Origin: Ziziphus jujuba
Taxonomy: Eukaryota; Streptophyta; Magnoliopsida; Rosales; Rhamnaceae
Assembly (NCBI RefSeq): GCF_031755915.1
Contig: NC_083385.1
Coordinates: 13,041,001-13,105,000 of the forward strand
Direction of reading: 5' to 3'
DNA: 64,000 nucleotides
Made by a program: the position numbers and the translations under genes. The notes under the pieces are model-generated. The model saw only the letters and a list, made by a program, of their open reading frames with translations. It ran no database searches and had not been told where the DNA came from. Shown here piece after piece: positions 49,501 to 59,912 of this stretch. Position 1 is the stretch's first letter; the number at the start of each line of letters is the position of its first letter.

Positions 49501-52500
49501 AAAATGAGATTATGCTATACATTAATACAGAATGTATTACCTCAAAGCTATTGAGAGTAGCAACAAGTCCTCTTCCTGGAAAATACTCAAAACTCTCAAC
49601 AGAAACAGAAGGAAGGTCTTTCCCAACACTATGGTCTACCACAGCTCTGAAACAAAAAGGAAACAACAGGTAAAATCTTCATGAATAACGATACTGGTAA
49701 CCATTTTCAATACTTTTGAGACATTTATTAACCTATCCCCAATCTTCCCATGTAATTTTATCTCACCATGATGGCGATTTTCTACCAGCCAGCATTGGCA
49801 ACATTTTCTTGTGCACATAGAACACATAAGGAAATACTGTCTGTTCTTTGTAAACTTAATTGTGCCTTTAGTGGTACCATTAGAGTTTAGACGCTGTGTA
49901 ATAGAACACTTGTCTCTTTGGCTTCACCATTAATGGTCTTACAAATGGAAAAAGCACAAAGTAGGGACACTTGCATGCAGTTGCATTATAAATTAAAATA
50001 TTTCCGCTGAGCAATTGAGCTTCTTTTAGTCTAAACAAGAAGAGTTACTTTAACATCTAACCATGTCACGAAAAACCAAAACATATTTCTGCTCAATATT
50101 ACCTTCCAATAGGATGAGTGGTACCCTTTTCCATAGCAGCTGCAACAGCAAGAGCTTCTTTCTCACAGCTGGGTACACAGCAGGAAGAAAGTCCTGTGCT
50201 ATTATTTCTGACATGATGTCCATAAATTGGTTCAATTGCTTTGAACATTAGCCCCCCTGTTGTTAATGTCCCAGTTTTGTCAAATGCTATAGTGCGGCAA
50301 GAAGCAAGAGCATCTAGCACATGCCCACCTTTCAGCAATATTCCCTGTAACATGGGGGGAAAAAAAAATTGGTGTGAAGAGTGACTATTATAAGAGGTAT
50401 ATTTTACAAATACACATGCAAATTATGGGTAAACTGAGTTCCAATTCAACTCCAATAAGGAATTTTTTGGAAACTTCATCATCATACTTTTTCAGATATT
50501 ATCAATTAAAAGGTGGTTGCCCTTCAGTTAACATATTATTCATAGTAATGCTCTAGTTTCACTAAGATCAGATTATTCACATATGGTGAACTTTTTCAAC
50601 AATGCATTCCATATCTACAAGGACAAGATTTACAGTTACAGGCATTGAAAATATGCAATAACAAATTTTATCACATGTACTATGACAATAAGTACACCGA
50701 AAAAATTTCTATCCATCTCAATGGCCTTAGCAACAAAGTTTTTAAAAGCATAACATATGTAGAATCAAAAACAAAGAACTAATAAGAGATAATTTAAAAT
50801 AGGGCACATATTTTTAAGGGCTATAACAAGATGCTAATAATTATTTACAATAAAATGAAAAGTAAATAACATAAACACTCCATAATCTTATAAAAATAAA
50901 AACAGAAACATGAGTTCTTTCTTATAGCCTACAGTCATACCTTCCTTGCACAGGAACTAATTGCAGTAGCATAAGCCAATGGAGCTACAGCCAAAGCACA
51001 TGGTGATGCTGCCACCATGAGACCCAATGCTCTATAAACTGATCCCCTACAAGCTACAAGATTAAGCACATATCATTAAACTTGAATATGGCCATGTCTG
51101 TGAAAATGAAATTCAGAAACATGATGTATTACATCAATAATAAATGAAAGAGTAAATGAAAGAGAACTGAATATAAGAAAGAATGACGTAACAAGTATAG
51201 CTCAGCTGCTTATATCTTTGATCTAGTTAACTGCTACTTGATCGTGAGAAAACATACTCAGAAATAATATGGATAACTATGACAGGTAGAATAAAAACTG
51301 AAACAAACAACTTTGCCAAACAATAGAAAATTTCACCACTGTTTTAGACAGTCGCCCATGTTCCAGGTAAAATTTACAAAAAGCAACTAGCACCCTTAAC
51401 CTACTTTGCAGATCTCCTCTTGGAAGCACACTTGATTCGGACCTTTCAAGTGTTTTTTTTGGAATTTGTTTATGATAGAAACAAATTAGGCATATAAATA
51501 GACGTCTGATAAAGTTCATAACAAAATAACAAGAATTAGGTCGCTCAACACATAAAGAGTAATAATGGCTATTGAGGTAGAGGAAACTAACTAAACATTA
51601 CCTGCTGTACCAACGAATGGCCACTTGAACAGAAATGGACCAATCAGAGCAACTGCAAGAGACAGAACTACAACCACCTTGCTATAACGCTCACCAAATT
51701 GATCAAGCCATCTTTGAAGTTTTGGTTTATTCAAATGTGCTTCTTCAGTCAATTGCACTATCCTACTAAGTGTAGACTCTTTCCATGTCTTTGTTGCCTG
51801 TAGCAGAAATTGAACGTAACAGGGTAAGGAACAGTGACAAAAATTTACAGAAATGGCACCAGCTTAAGTGCAAATTTGTCCAAACCAACGAAAAACTGCT
51901 ACTAGTGCCACATTAATCGTAGAATAGCCAAGATCATTCCTAGAGACATTAATGATAATGCATGCATCTCATGAATCTCATTACGCACTGGAAATTTAGT
52001 GAATTGGCAAGATCATTCCTAGAGACATTAATGATAATGCAAGCATCCCATGAATTTCATTATGCACTGGAAATTTAGTGAATTGGCCATAATGTACAAC
52101 TAAAAATTTGGAGATTTGTTTAAGAAAAATAACCTTAGAAATAAGAAGCATAGAAAATTGTAAATTCTGATGTCTTTGCTATCCAAGCATTTTAGACGTA
52201 CCTTCACAATCATCCTACCGTCTAAATTCCTTGCACCACCAGGAATCCTGTCCCCGACTTTTATCTCCAATGGTTTGACTTCTCCTGTTAAGTGCTCAAT
52301 AGTAATGGTTGCACTGCCTTGGAATACTTCACAATCTACAGGCACAGACTAATCACAATACCAGTCCCCATTATGAAGCTTCCATATTCTAATATATCAT
52401 TTAAATAGATCAGAAACTTAATAAGAGTATAAGACTTTTTTCTTTGGACAACATAACAATATAAGATTACTACAACTTAATGAATACACAAGACATGATG

Positions 52501-54636
52501 TTAAAGAGCAACTTTGGATAAGGCCTATCTTATAACTTCAAATGAGAAACTGAATAAGACTATTAAAGTACAAGAACAAGACATAAGACATTTTGCATTG
52601 TTAGACCCTTAGCGAATATGGTTCCATGAAGCAATCAAGTTATAATATTGTAGAACTTCAAATAAACCAGCCAAAAAGGCATTCATAAGAAACTGTCTGA
52701 CACTGACACCTATGTTGCCAGATGATATTATCATTACACTCGCATTTCAAGGCATAAAAAGCCTTTCTACAACAAGTAATAACTCAGTGACAAAAATAAT
52801 TGAGGCACTGATGTATGATAAGGTGAAGTATTTAGAATAATATATTTTATTATCTTGTTAGACATAACGTACCACATCCTAACTTGGACACATTGCAAAA
52901 CCAAAGAGTTTCAAAACATAGAATCCATTTGCCAAAGTCTAATAAATCCAGGATCAACATGTCTTTGGGGTCATCGAGGCTGGATATCATAAAAAATGAC
53001 AACTAGATATGAATTAGAGACCAGAGAAGCAATAGAAGACATTATATGCACTACTTCTTCCTCAGAATTTCTAATGATCCTGGAAACTTATTCCATTAAA
53101 CAAAGAAAAGCAAGAAAAATGAATTTACTACCACATACCTCACCAGCTCCAACCAAGATATAAGAACCCACTTCGACATCATGCACAGGAACCCTTTTGT
53201 ATGCCAAATCAAAGGTATTAGGAAGTTCATCTTCATTTATATCCAGCACAAGGGCAAAATCAGGATAATTTTCCTTCAACTCTTTAACATCAATCATAGA
53301 GCGACTGGTAAAATACTCTTCAGCTGCAGTCACCACACATATTACACATTTTTAATTTGCCTTGCCTCCAAAAGAATATGCTTCACAACATGCTTAAGAA
53401 AAGGCTTTACCAATGTGAGCCAGATTAAACATGGCAAGCAGCAACCCTCCTTCCAAGCCGTTCCCCATAACAACTGATGCAAAGGCCGCTAGTGCCATTA
53501 ATACATGGATGTTTACTTTTCCACCACTAATATCAATAAGAGCATCAAGTGATGCAGAGACCTGATAAAAAAAAAAAAAAAAAAAAAGGTGTGGGGGATA
53601 TGATTGCAATTAATTTCTACATATCAAGAAAATCTTTAGAGATGGCGTAAACATTCAACCTGTACTTTAGTTCAATTTTAAATAATCAGCCGCCGAAGAT
53701 GTTGGTTGCTTGAACATATCAATATTTTTTAAAAGGATAAATTATATACAAGATGAAAAAGCAGGGCTAAGAATAAAACTACAGATTGGTGGTAAACCAC
53801 AAGTTTGCGTAGTTCGAATCGCAATCATCCAAGTTCTACATCTAGATGGAGCAGCTATGAAATCCAACAAATTCCAGAATCAAAATTTTGTTGGAATTAG
53901 GTTTCGGAGACAATTAATTACATTCATCTTCATCTTTATAGATAAGGCATTGGTTAACAAAAGCTTTATAATTATAATTTACACACTATGATCTTAAAGT
54001 TACGGGTTAGTGTACATTAATTGAAGACGTTAATTCACACAAAGCAACACCGATCCAAACAAACTATAAGTTCAACTGCCAAAAAGTTGTTAAAAGAGTG
54101 AAGTTTACCCCAACAAGAGGAAAAGCGATGGAAATGAAAGCGTTTTGTAGAGGCTTGACGGTGGGCCTGGGCAGCAAGTAAGGGCAAGCAGCAGCGGCGA
54201 GAAACAGAGAGGTGGAAAAGCAACAAAAATGCAAGTTCTCTCTCAGAAAATCGGCCAAGTCGGTCCATTTGACGGCCGTGGCGAATTTGAGAAGTGCTTG
54301 CTGAGGTCCGGTCAGCTCGGCACAGTCACCGCAACGGTGGTGGTGGTGGTGGTGGTGGTTGTCACGGTGGTTATGATCGCCGTCGTGGTGATCATGGTGA
54401 TGAGTATTGTCATGATGATGATGATGATGATGATCGGCAGCGTGAGCAGCACAACGGAGATGGAGGAAATTGCGAGGGCGAGAAGGAAACGTTGGGAAGA
54501 AAATTGAGGAAGAACGGAGGGCTTGATTGTAAAAAAGGGTAAAAGGCCTGGGCGAGTTGACTCGGCAGGTAGCTGAGCGACTCGGCAGGAGAGAACTGTA
54601 CTTGGAAAGGGAGAGTGGGTAAGGGAGAGTTTCCAT
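46520..54636 (-). CDS. HMA1: HMA1, chloroplast-envelope P1B-type heavy-metal ATPase
   Basis: This P-type ATPase moves Zn/Cu (and possibly Ca) across the chloroplast envelope. Its 13 exons are 54636-54109, 53561-53411, 53323-53139, 52348-52202, 51797-51602, 51053-50941, 50344-50103, 49646-49541, 48820-48659, 48367-48151, 47350-47163, 47083-46997 and 46699-46520. They give 833 aa, against about 819 in Arabidopsis. A plastid transit peptide precedes a His-rich metal-binding stretch at 69-100 (21 His). The actuator TGE is at 309-311. The membrane motif is SPC (419-421), the HMA1 form, not CPC. The phosphorylation site is DKTGT with D462. The nucleotide-domain HP is at 517-518. The hinge is GEGIND (690-695), which is usual for HMA1. 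Introns 4 and 8 hold tandem repeats. All joins keep phase. Confidence 0.96.
49259..49384. repeat. Three tandem 42-bp repeats in HMA1 intron 8
   Basis: Three consecutive copies of a 42-bp unit beginning GAAAATGTC(C/T)ATGTTTTAAA start at 49261, 49303 and 49345, with few differences. Confidence 0.92.
51929..52086. repeat. 79-bp tandem duplication in HMA1 intron 4
   Basis: Two head-to-tail copies start with AAGATCATTCCTAGAGAC and differ at about four positions. Confidence 0.93.
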
Positions 54637-54669
54637 GGTTTTTTTTTTTTTTGAGGGGGGGGGGGGGGG
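54637..54669. repeat. Homopolymer runs abutting the HMA1 start codon
   Basis: On the + strand, 14 Ts (54639-54652) are followed by GA and 15 Gs (54655-54669). On the coding strand the leader therefore ends in C15, TC, A14, CC, ATG G. Such runs are prone to slippage and to assembly error. Confidence 0.9.
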
Positions 54670-55505
54670 TTAGATAGGGAATTTCAGGCCATGGTTTTGG
54701 CGGCTTTGATGGGAAGCAGCGGAGAGAGAGTTAACTGGAAGGTGATGCGGAAAGTGGAAAGTGGTGGTGGGTTTGGCTTTGCGGTTGGGTTTTTTCGGTT
54801 TTTTAGAAGTGGCTGATCGGAGCCACATCCCGGAGTGGTGACATGACATCCACACCATGTCCTCATTTCTGGGGCTAAAATTGGAATTTTATTGGCCCTT
54901 CTATAAATTGGGAGCGCCTCCGTCCAGTAACTTATTTTATTTTATTTTCCTTGCTTAAAAAAAAATAAAAATTGATATATTGTTTAGCTGCATTAATTTT
55001 AAATAAAAGGGCATTCTATAACTGTAATTATATTTTTTCAACGTGTCTCTATGTACAGATAAATGGGGAAAATATCTTCTTCTTTTTTTTTTTAATCATT
55101 AATTTTTTATCACATCATATTAATCATTATGTGTAATTTTTTTTTTTTTGAAAATCTTATAATATGAGCTATGACAATATCCAGAAACTTTATATAGACT
55201 ATAGGATTGACATGCAGAGCTCCGCTTTCACTCCTGACACTCCATGTAAAAATATAGAAGAAAACAAAATCGCTTTTCGGTGTTATATTTTTTCCGTGTT
55301 GTATATTTTATAAGTTCAGCGCATTTTCTTCCAGCAAAGAAAAAAAAAAAAAATGATCTGAGCATTTTCATGTCTTTCTTTTCTTTTTGTTTAGGTTATT
55401 ATATTCAGGATTACAATTACCTCTGTGGCCATGAACATTGACATATATATAATTAAATATGTGCTTTCTGAAAGGAATTACAACTATTATTTACGTACTT
55501 AGGGG

Positions 55506-55576
55506 ATATATAGTTTAGTCATTTTAATTTTTTTTTAAAAAATTGAGTAGGTACAAAAAAAAAAAATATATAGTTT
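55506..55576 (+). repeat. A-tailed insert with 11-bp direct repeats
   Basis: ATATATAGTTT occurs at 55506-55516 and 55566-55576. The spacer of about 49 nt ends in GTAC plus about 11 As. Confidence 0.45.
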
Positions 55577-56395
55577 CTCATATTAATTAATGAATTAACT
55601 AATTAGTTTGTGTCAACAAATAGGCATAGTTAAAATTGTCTAGACCAATCAATATTACATCTTTTTTGCTTGAAAAAATATAGTTGTCCATAAAAAAAAG
55701 GGAATCGAGAGGTATTACCTCTTGGCATAGAGAAAAGGATTAGTGGGATTGAAGTAGCCTTGGAATTTAACAAGGGGACACTCAAATATATATAAATATA
55801 GATTGTGGTTCAGCCCTTCTTTATACTGGTACTATTGGTCTAAGTTAATAGTTATATTTCTTTACAAATGAATGCAATTTTATAAGTGATCGTTTTAACA
55901 CTAGTCCAGAGAAGGGTTTACCTAAAATCTATACTATTAATTCATGAAAGCAATTAATCGATGACAAATGTTTGGACCCTCGACTCTTAAGCACGTATAT
56001 AGTTCATGCTTGGTTTGCGGTTCAATCATGAAATAATGTAATTGAACTTATGTGGAACTCTCTCTGTAAGATTTTTTTTTTTTTTTTCCTTTCTTTTTTT
56101 AATGAGTGTGCAAGATGATGTATATGATTATAAAGAGAGATACATAACTACTTATAACGTAGTTATTTTTTGTACAATAAAGTAAAGTATGACATACTCA
56201 AAGCCAAACATTTTTCTCTTTGTTGGTCTCGTCTTTTTTTCTTGCTGCTTATTATTTCTTCAAATATGAAAGATTGAAATTGTCAGCACATAAATCAATG
56301 GCTACTAAAACCAGTAAGCTTAATTTGCATTTTAATTGATTGTTACTTCAATATATATAATCTTTCTGTTTCATCGATCAATATCTGAAAAAAAT

Positions 56396-56485
56396 TCCCA
56401 TCTTTGGATGAAGATGGAAAAGAAACTCCCATCTTTGGACATTTATGCAAAAGAAACTCCCATCTTTGGATGAAGAAGGAAAAAC
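56396..56485. repeat. Three tandem 31-bp repeats
   Basis: TCCCATCTTTGGA recurs every 31 bp (at about 56396, 56427 and 56458), with AAAAGAAAC between copies. Confidence 0.88.
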
Positions 56486-56962
56486 AAATCTGAGCTCATA
56501 CACATTTCCAAGCTTAATTTAGGCGGACAAACACCATATAAAAACTGTATGATCATGTATTATTGGCCTTAATCAGGAGGACTTTAAAACTGATTTGTCT
56601 TATAATAATAATTGAAAGCAACACCAACTTAGCATATATACCGTCGACATAAAATGCTTTTTCTTAAATGAATTCAAATTTCAAACTAGTATCTACATGT
56701 CAAACAAGGCTGTCTGGCTCCCAAAAAGGTCAGGGGTTGGTTTTCATTGTGGAAGCAGTTTATGCATGAGCTAATATTTCCCATGGTAATAATGTATATT
56801 ATGGGAGAGGATAATGACAAATTGGCAATTAGGAAGCAATATTTACAGGAAAACGTCACCGTTTTTGTTCACTATGGTCTTCTCTGCCAGCACTCCAGGT
56901 CCACGACAGGAGCACCAATTTACTTGTTTTGCAAGTTCTAAAGCCATGACGTGTGTAATGAG

Positions 56963-57055
56963 GTGGGCGATCCACTAAAGAAATTACACCCAAATAGTAT
57001 TACAAAGTAGTGGGCGATCCACTAAAGGAATTACACCCAAAAATATTATAAGGAA
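56963..57055. repeat. 47-bp tandem duplication
   Basis: GTGGGCGATCCACTAAAG and the following AATTACACCCAAA occur twice, starting at 56963 and 57010. Confidence 0.9.
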
Positions 57056-57254
57056 GTCAATGTTAATAATGTATTCTAGATCACAGAACTACGCTCTCTC
57101 AGCCAATCAGATTTTTGTGTTGGAAATCTTCCAAATCTTGATTACAAAGCAAACTTTGTTTTTTCTGGTAATATGTACAGAGGAGCAGTTAATTGTGTCC
57201 GTCCATCAGCAGCCACAACGCAGTGTTGGATTAAAGCATTATATATATTTAAAG

Positions 57255-57310
57255 TTGGCTTTTCTGGGTTAAATGCTTTGATTTGGCTTTTCTTGGTTAA
57301 ATGCTTTGAA
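57255..57310. repeat. 28-bp tandem duplication
   Basis: TTGGCTTTTCT(G/T)GGTTAAATGCTTTGA occurs twice in tandem, about 190-235 bp upstream of the CAD-like start codon. Confidence 0.9.
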
Positions 57311-57490
57311 CCTTCTTTAATGAATTATTGTCTTTGAATAGAATAAACAATTAATTAAGTCAATGTTCCATGAATCTGGTTATGGGTATTAAAACCCAAA
57401 GATCAGTACGTCCTCTTCATCATTATCTTTCTCTGTTTCCAGTTTACACATGATCTACTTCTGTGTTTTAGGAGTTCGAGTATATTAAAA

Positions 57491-57807
57491 ATGGAGGGAA
57501 GAAGGGTAGTGGGTTTGGCAGCAAGAGACAAATCTGGAGTTCTTTCTCCATATTCATATAATCTCAGGTCTACCACTTTCGGTCTCTGTGTCTGTCACCC
57601 TCTTACTAAATTAAGAAACCCCTGTTGACGAATGCTAAATTTTCTCTTACCATAACAGGAAAACAGGTCCAGAAGATGTTGTGCTAAAAGTTTTATACTG
57701 TGGCGCTGACCATACTGATCTTCATCAGATGAGGAATGAGATTCACAATACTAACTACCCTTTGGTCCCAGGGTAAGTACCTTTTTATTCATTAATTCAA
57801 TCATTAG

Positions 57808-57838
<31 letters not shown>

Positions 57839-58992
57839 TGTTTTGATCGTCCTTTTTCCTTATCGGCTCTCTAAAACTTTATATCTTATGGGTATGTTTG
57901 AAATGAAGGCATGAAATAGTAGGGGAAGTTTTGGAGTTGGGTTCAGAGGCAAAGAAATTCAAAGTTGGGGATAAAGTAGGAGTAGGATGCATAATTGGCT
58001 CTTGTGGAGAATGCTCATTTTGCAAATCCAACATGGAACAATACTGCCACAAAAAAATCTTGACTATCAATGATACAGACATAGATGGTAGTCCAACTCG
58101 TGGAGGCTTTTCCTCTGCCATGGTTGTTCATCAAAAGTAAGCAAGGAAAAAAAACAATTCCTAAACCTTCCTTTATTTTGAATTCTCTGATTAAAATAGA
58201 ACGATACAGGTTTGTGGTACGCATACCAGAAAAACTAGCACCAGAACAGGCAGCTCCACTATTGTGCGGAGGGGTGACAGCTTACAGTCCTTTGAAACAA
58301 TTTAATAGGTCTGATAAGGTTATAAGCGCAGGAATATTGGGTTTAGGAGGTGTTGGTCATATGGGTGCCAAAATAGCAAAGGCAATGGGACACAATGTGA
58401 CTGTGATAAGCTCTTCTGATAAGAAAAGAGAAGAGGCTTTAAAGCATTTGGGAGCAGATGCTTTTCTGGTGAGCTCAAATACAGCAGAAATGGCGGAAGC
58501 TGCGAATACCCTTGACTATATTCTTGACACAGTACCAGCCTATCATCCTTTGGGACCTTATCTTTCACTTCTAAAGCCTGATGGAAGGCTCATAATAGTT
58601 GGGGCTGTCCCTCAGCCATTGCAAGTTGATGCTGTTGATTTAATTCTAGGTAAATTAAAGTTCCTAGTCATAAACTCATGTCAAATATTTGAAAGATTAA
58701 AATTGAGATGGATTTATTGGGTAATTGGTTTGGTTCTCTACTTAGTTATTTGTGCGTTAAGAAAATGAGGATTTCTGTGATCTATGCAGGGAAGAAGAGC
58801 ATAAGTGGAAGTTTCATTGGGAGTATGGAAGAAACACAGGAAATATTAGAGTTCTGGGCAGAGAAGGGTTTGACAACAATGATAGAGATTGTAAAGATGG
58901 ATTATGTGAACGAGGCTTTTGAGAGGATGGAAAGAAATGATGTGAGGTATAGGTTCGTGTTGGATGTGGCTGGAAGCGTCCTAGAATCCTAA
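57491..58992 (+). CDS. CAD: Cinnamyl-alcohol-dehydrogenase-like MDR protein with altered zinc site
   Basis: By family this is an NADPH-dependent medium-chain dehydrogenase of the CAD type that reduces hydroxycinnamaldehydes. The exons are 57491-57567, 57659-57772, 57909-58136, 58210-58649 and 58790-58992, giving 353 aa with every junction in phase. The structural zinc cysteines are intact (C96, C99, C102, C110). So are catalytic H65-E66 (PGHE), C159 (LLCGGVT), the GLGGVG cofactor loop and the NADP-type SSSDKKREE. The catalytic zinc cysteine of the GICHTD motif is Asp43 (CGADHTD), and the tryptophan that shapes the substrate pocket in AtCAD5 (W119) is Leu115. Activity on classical CAD substrates is therefore doubtful. 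The intact frame and splice sites argue against a pseudogene. It is divergent from HMA1 and converges on the MRG gene. Confidence 0.93.
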
Positions 58993-59912
58993 AAAGCTCA
59001 TTTCCCTGTTCAAGTTGACAAATATGCTGTTAGAATTATTAAATTTCTCTGTTTTATTTTGTTGCGTAGAATAAGTTAAAAGAGTGAGATCACTTTTGTT
59101 TTCTCAGATTGACAAAAAAATAAGCATTTAAATGCATCACTTTGTTGAAGAGATTGCGATTGCTTTAGAAGCTGTAGTCCAAAAATTTATGAGATCTACA
59201 CGCCTCAGCTGGTTTTATTGTCATGAAACGTTTTCTTTCCTTCTTCCTTTTTATACTTAACAAGAAATTCCACTCTCCCATAATTAAATAATAAGTACTA
59301 AAAAATGTAACATAAGTCGACATCCAATAAAAGCTGGTTTTTTTAAGGTGAATACTAAAAGCAGGTTTGAAAAACCAATAAAGTTAATGATAGCGATTTC
59401 AGTGGTAAAAAAGTAGGTTTATATAACTACTTAAAATATATATTCCTAGTTAAAAAAATTAAAAATACATTTTACATAATAAAACATTTTTACAAAATAA
59501 TATATGCAAAATGTATTACATTCTAATATGAGAATTTTTTTGGGTCGTGAAGCACAGAAAGGTCTACCACTAATTCTGTCGCATTATCATCCAGTCAATG
59601 CCAACTGCCGAGTTCAACCAGAGTTTACATTTCATTTCTTACAGATGAACATCATTAGCATAATAACAAAACATTCACCAATGTGCTAGTCAAGTATGGA
59701 GTTGTTCTCATCATTGTACAACACTGTCCCGAATGAATCTGGGTTGAAATCAAAGAATGAACTAAATGCTACTGTTACAACAACAACAATGGCATTCATC
59801 TTCCTCAATTTGTTTTAAGTTGGAAGACAGCCATACCAAGGTGGTCATGAATACTCTGCACCACTGCACTCACTCTCATAAATGGCAACCTTGAAGCGCT
59901 CCTAGTAAATGC
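58993..59912. other. Intergenic region between convergent CAD-like and MRG genes
   Basis: About 0.9 kb holding the two 3' UTRs. No other gene was recognised. Confidence 0.55.

Larger units (their letters stand above)
54670..57490. other. Intergenic region between divergent HMA1 and CAD-like genes
   Basis: About 2.8 kb. The HMA1 side (to about 54900) is GC-richer and is probably leader and promoter. The rest is AT-rich. An A-rich insert with 11-bp direct repeats lies at 55506-55576. Three separate local tandem duplications sit within 1.1 kb of the CAD start: 56396-56485, 56963-57055 and 57255-57310. TATTAAAA near 57386 could be the CAD TATA box. Confidence 0.5.

Noticed and set aside
54229..54507. 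A + strand open frame encoding runs of Val and Met opposite HMA1 exon 1
   Set aside because: It is the antisense reading of the histidine codon repeats and has no features of a real protein.
57659..57772. The CAD-like gene as a pseudogene because of the Cys-to-Asp change
   Set aside because: All five exons keep frame, splice sites are canonical, and the other zinc and cofactor residues are conserved.
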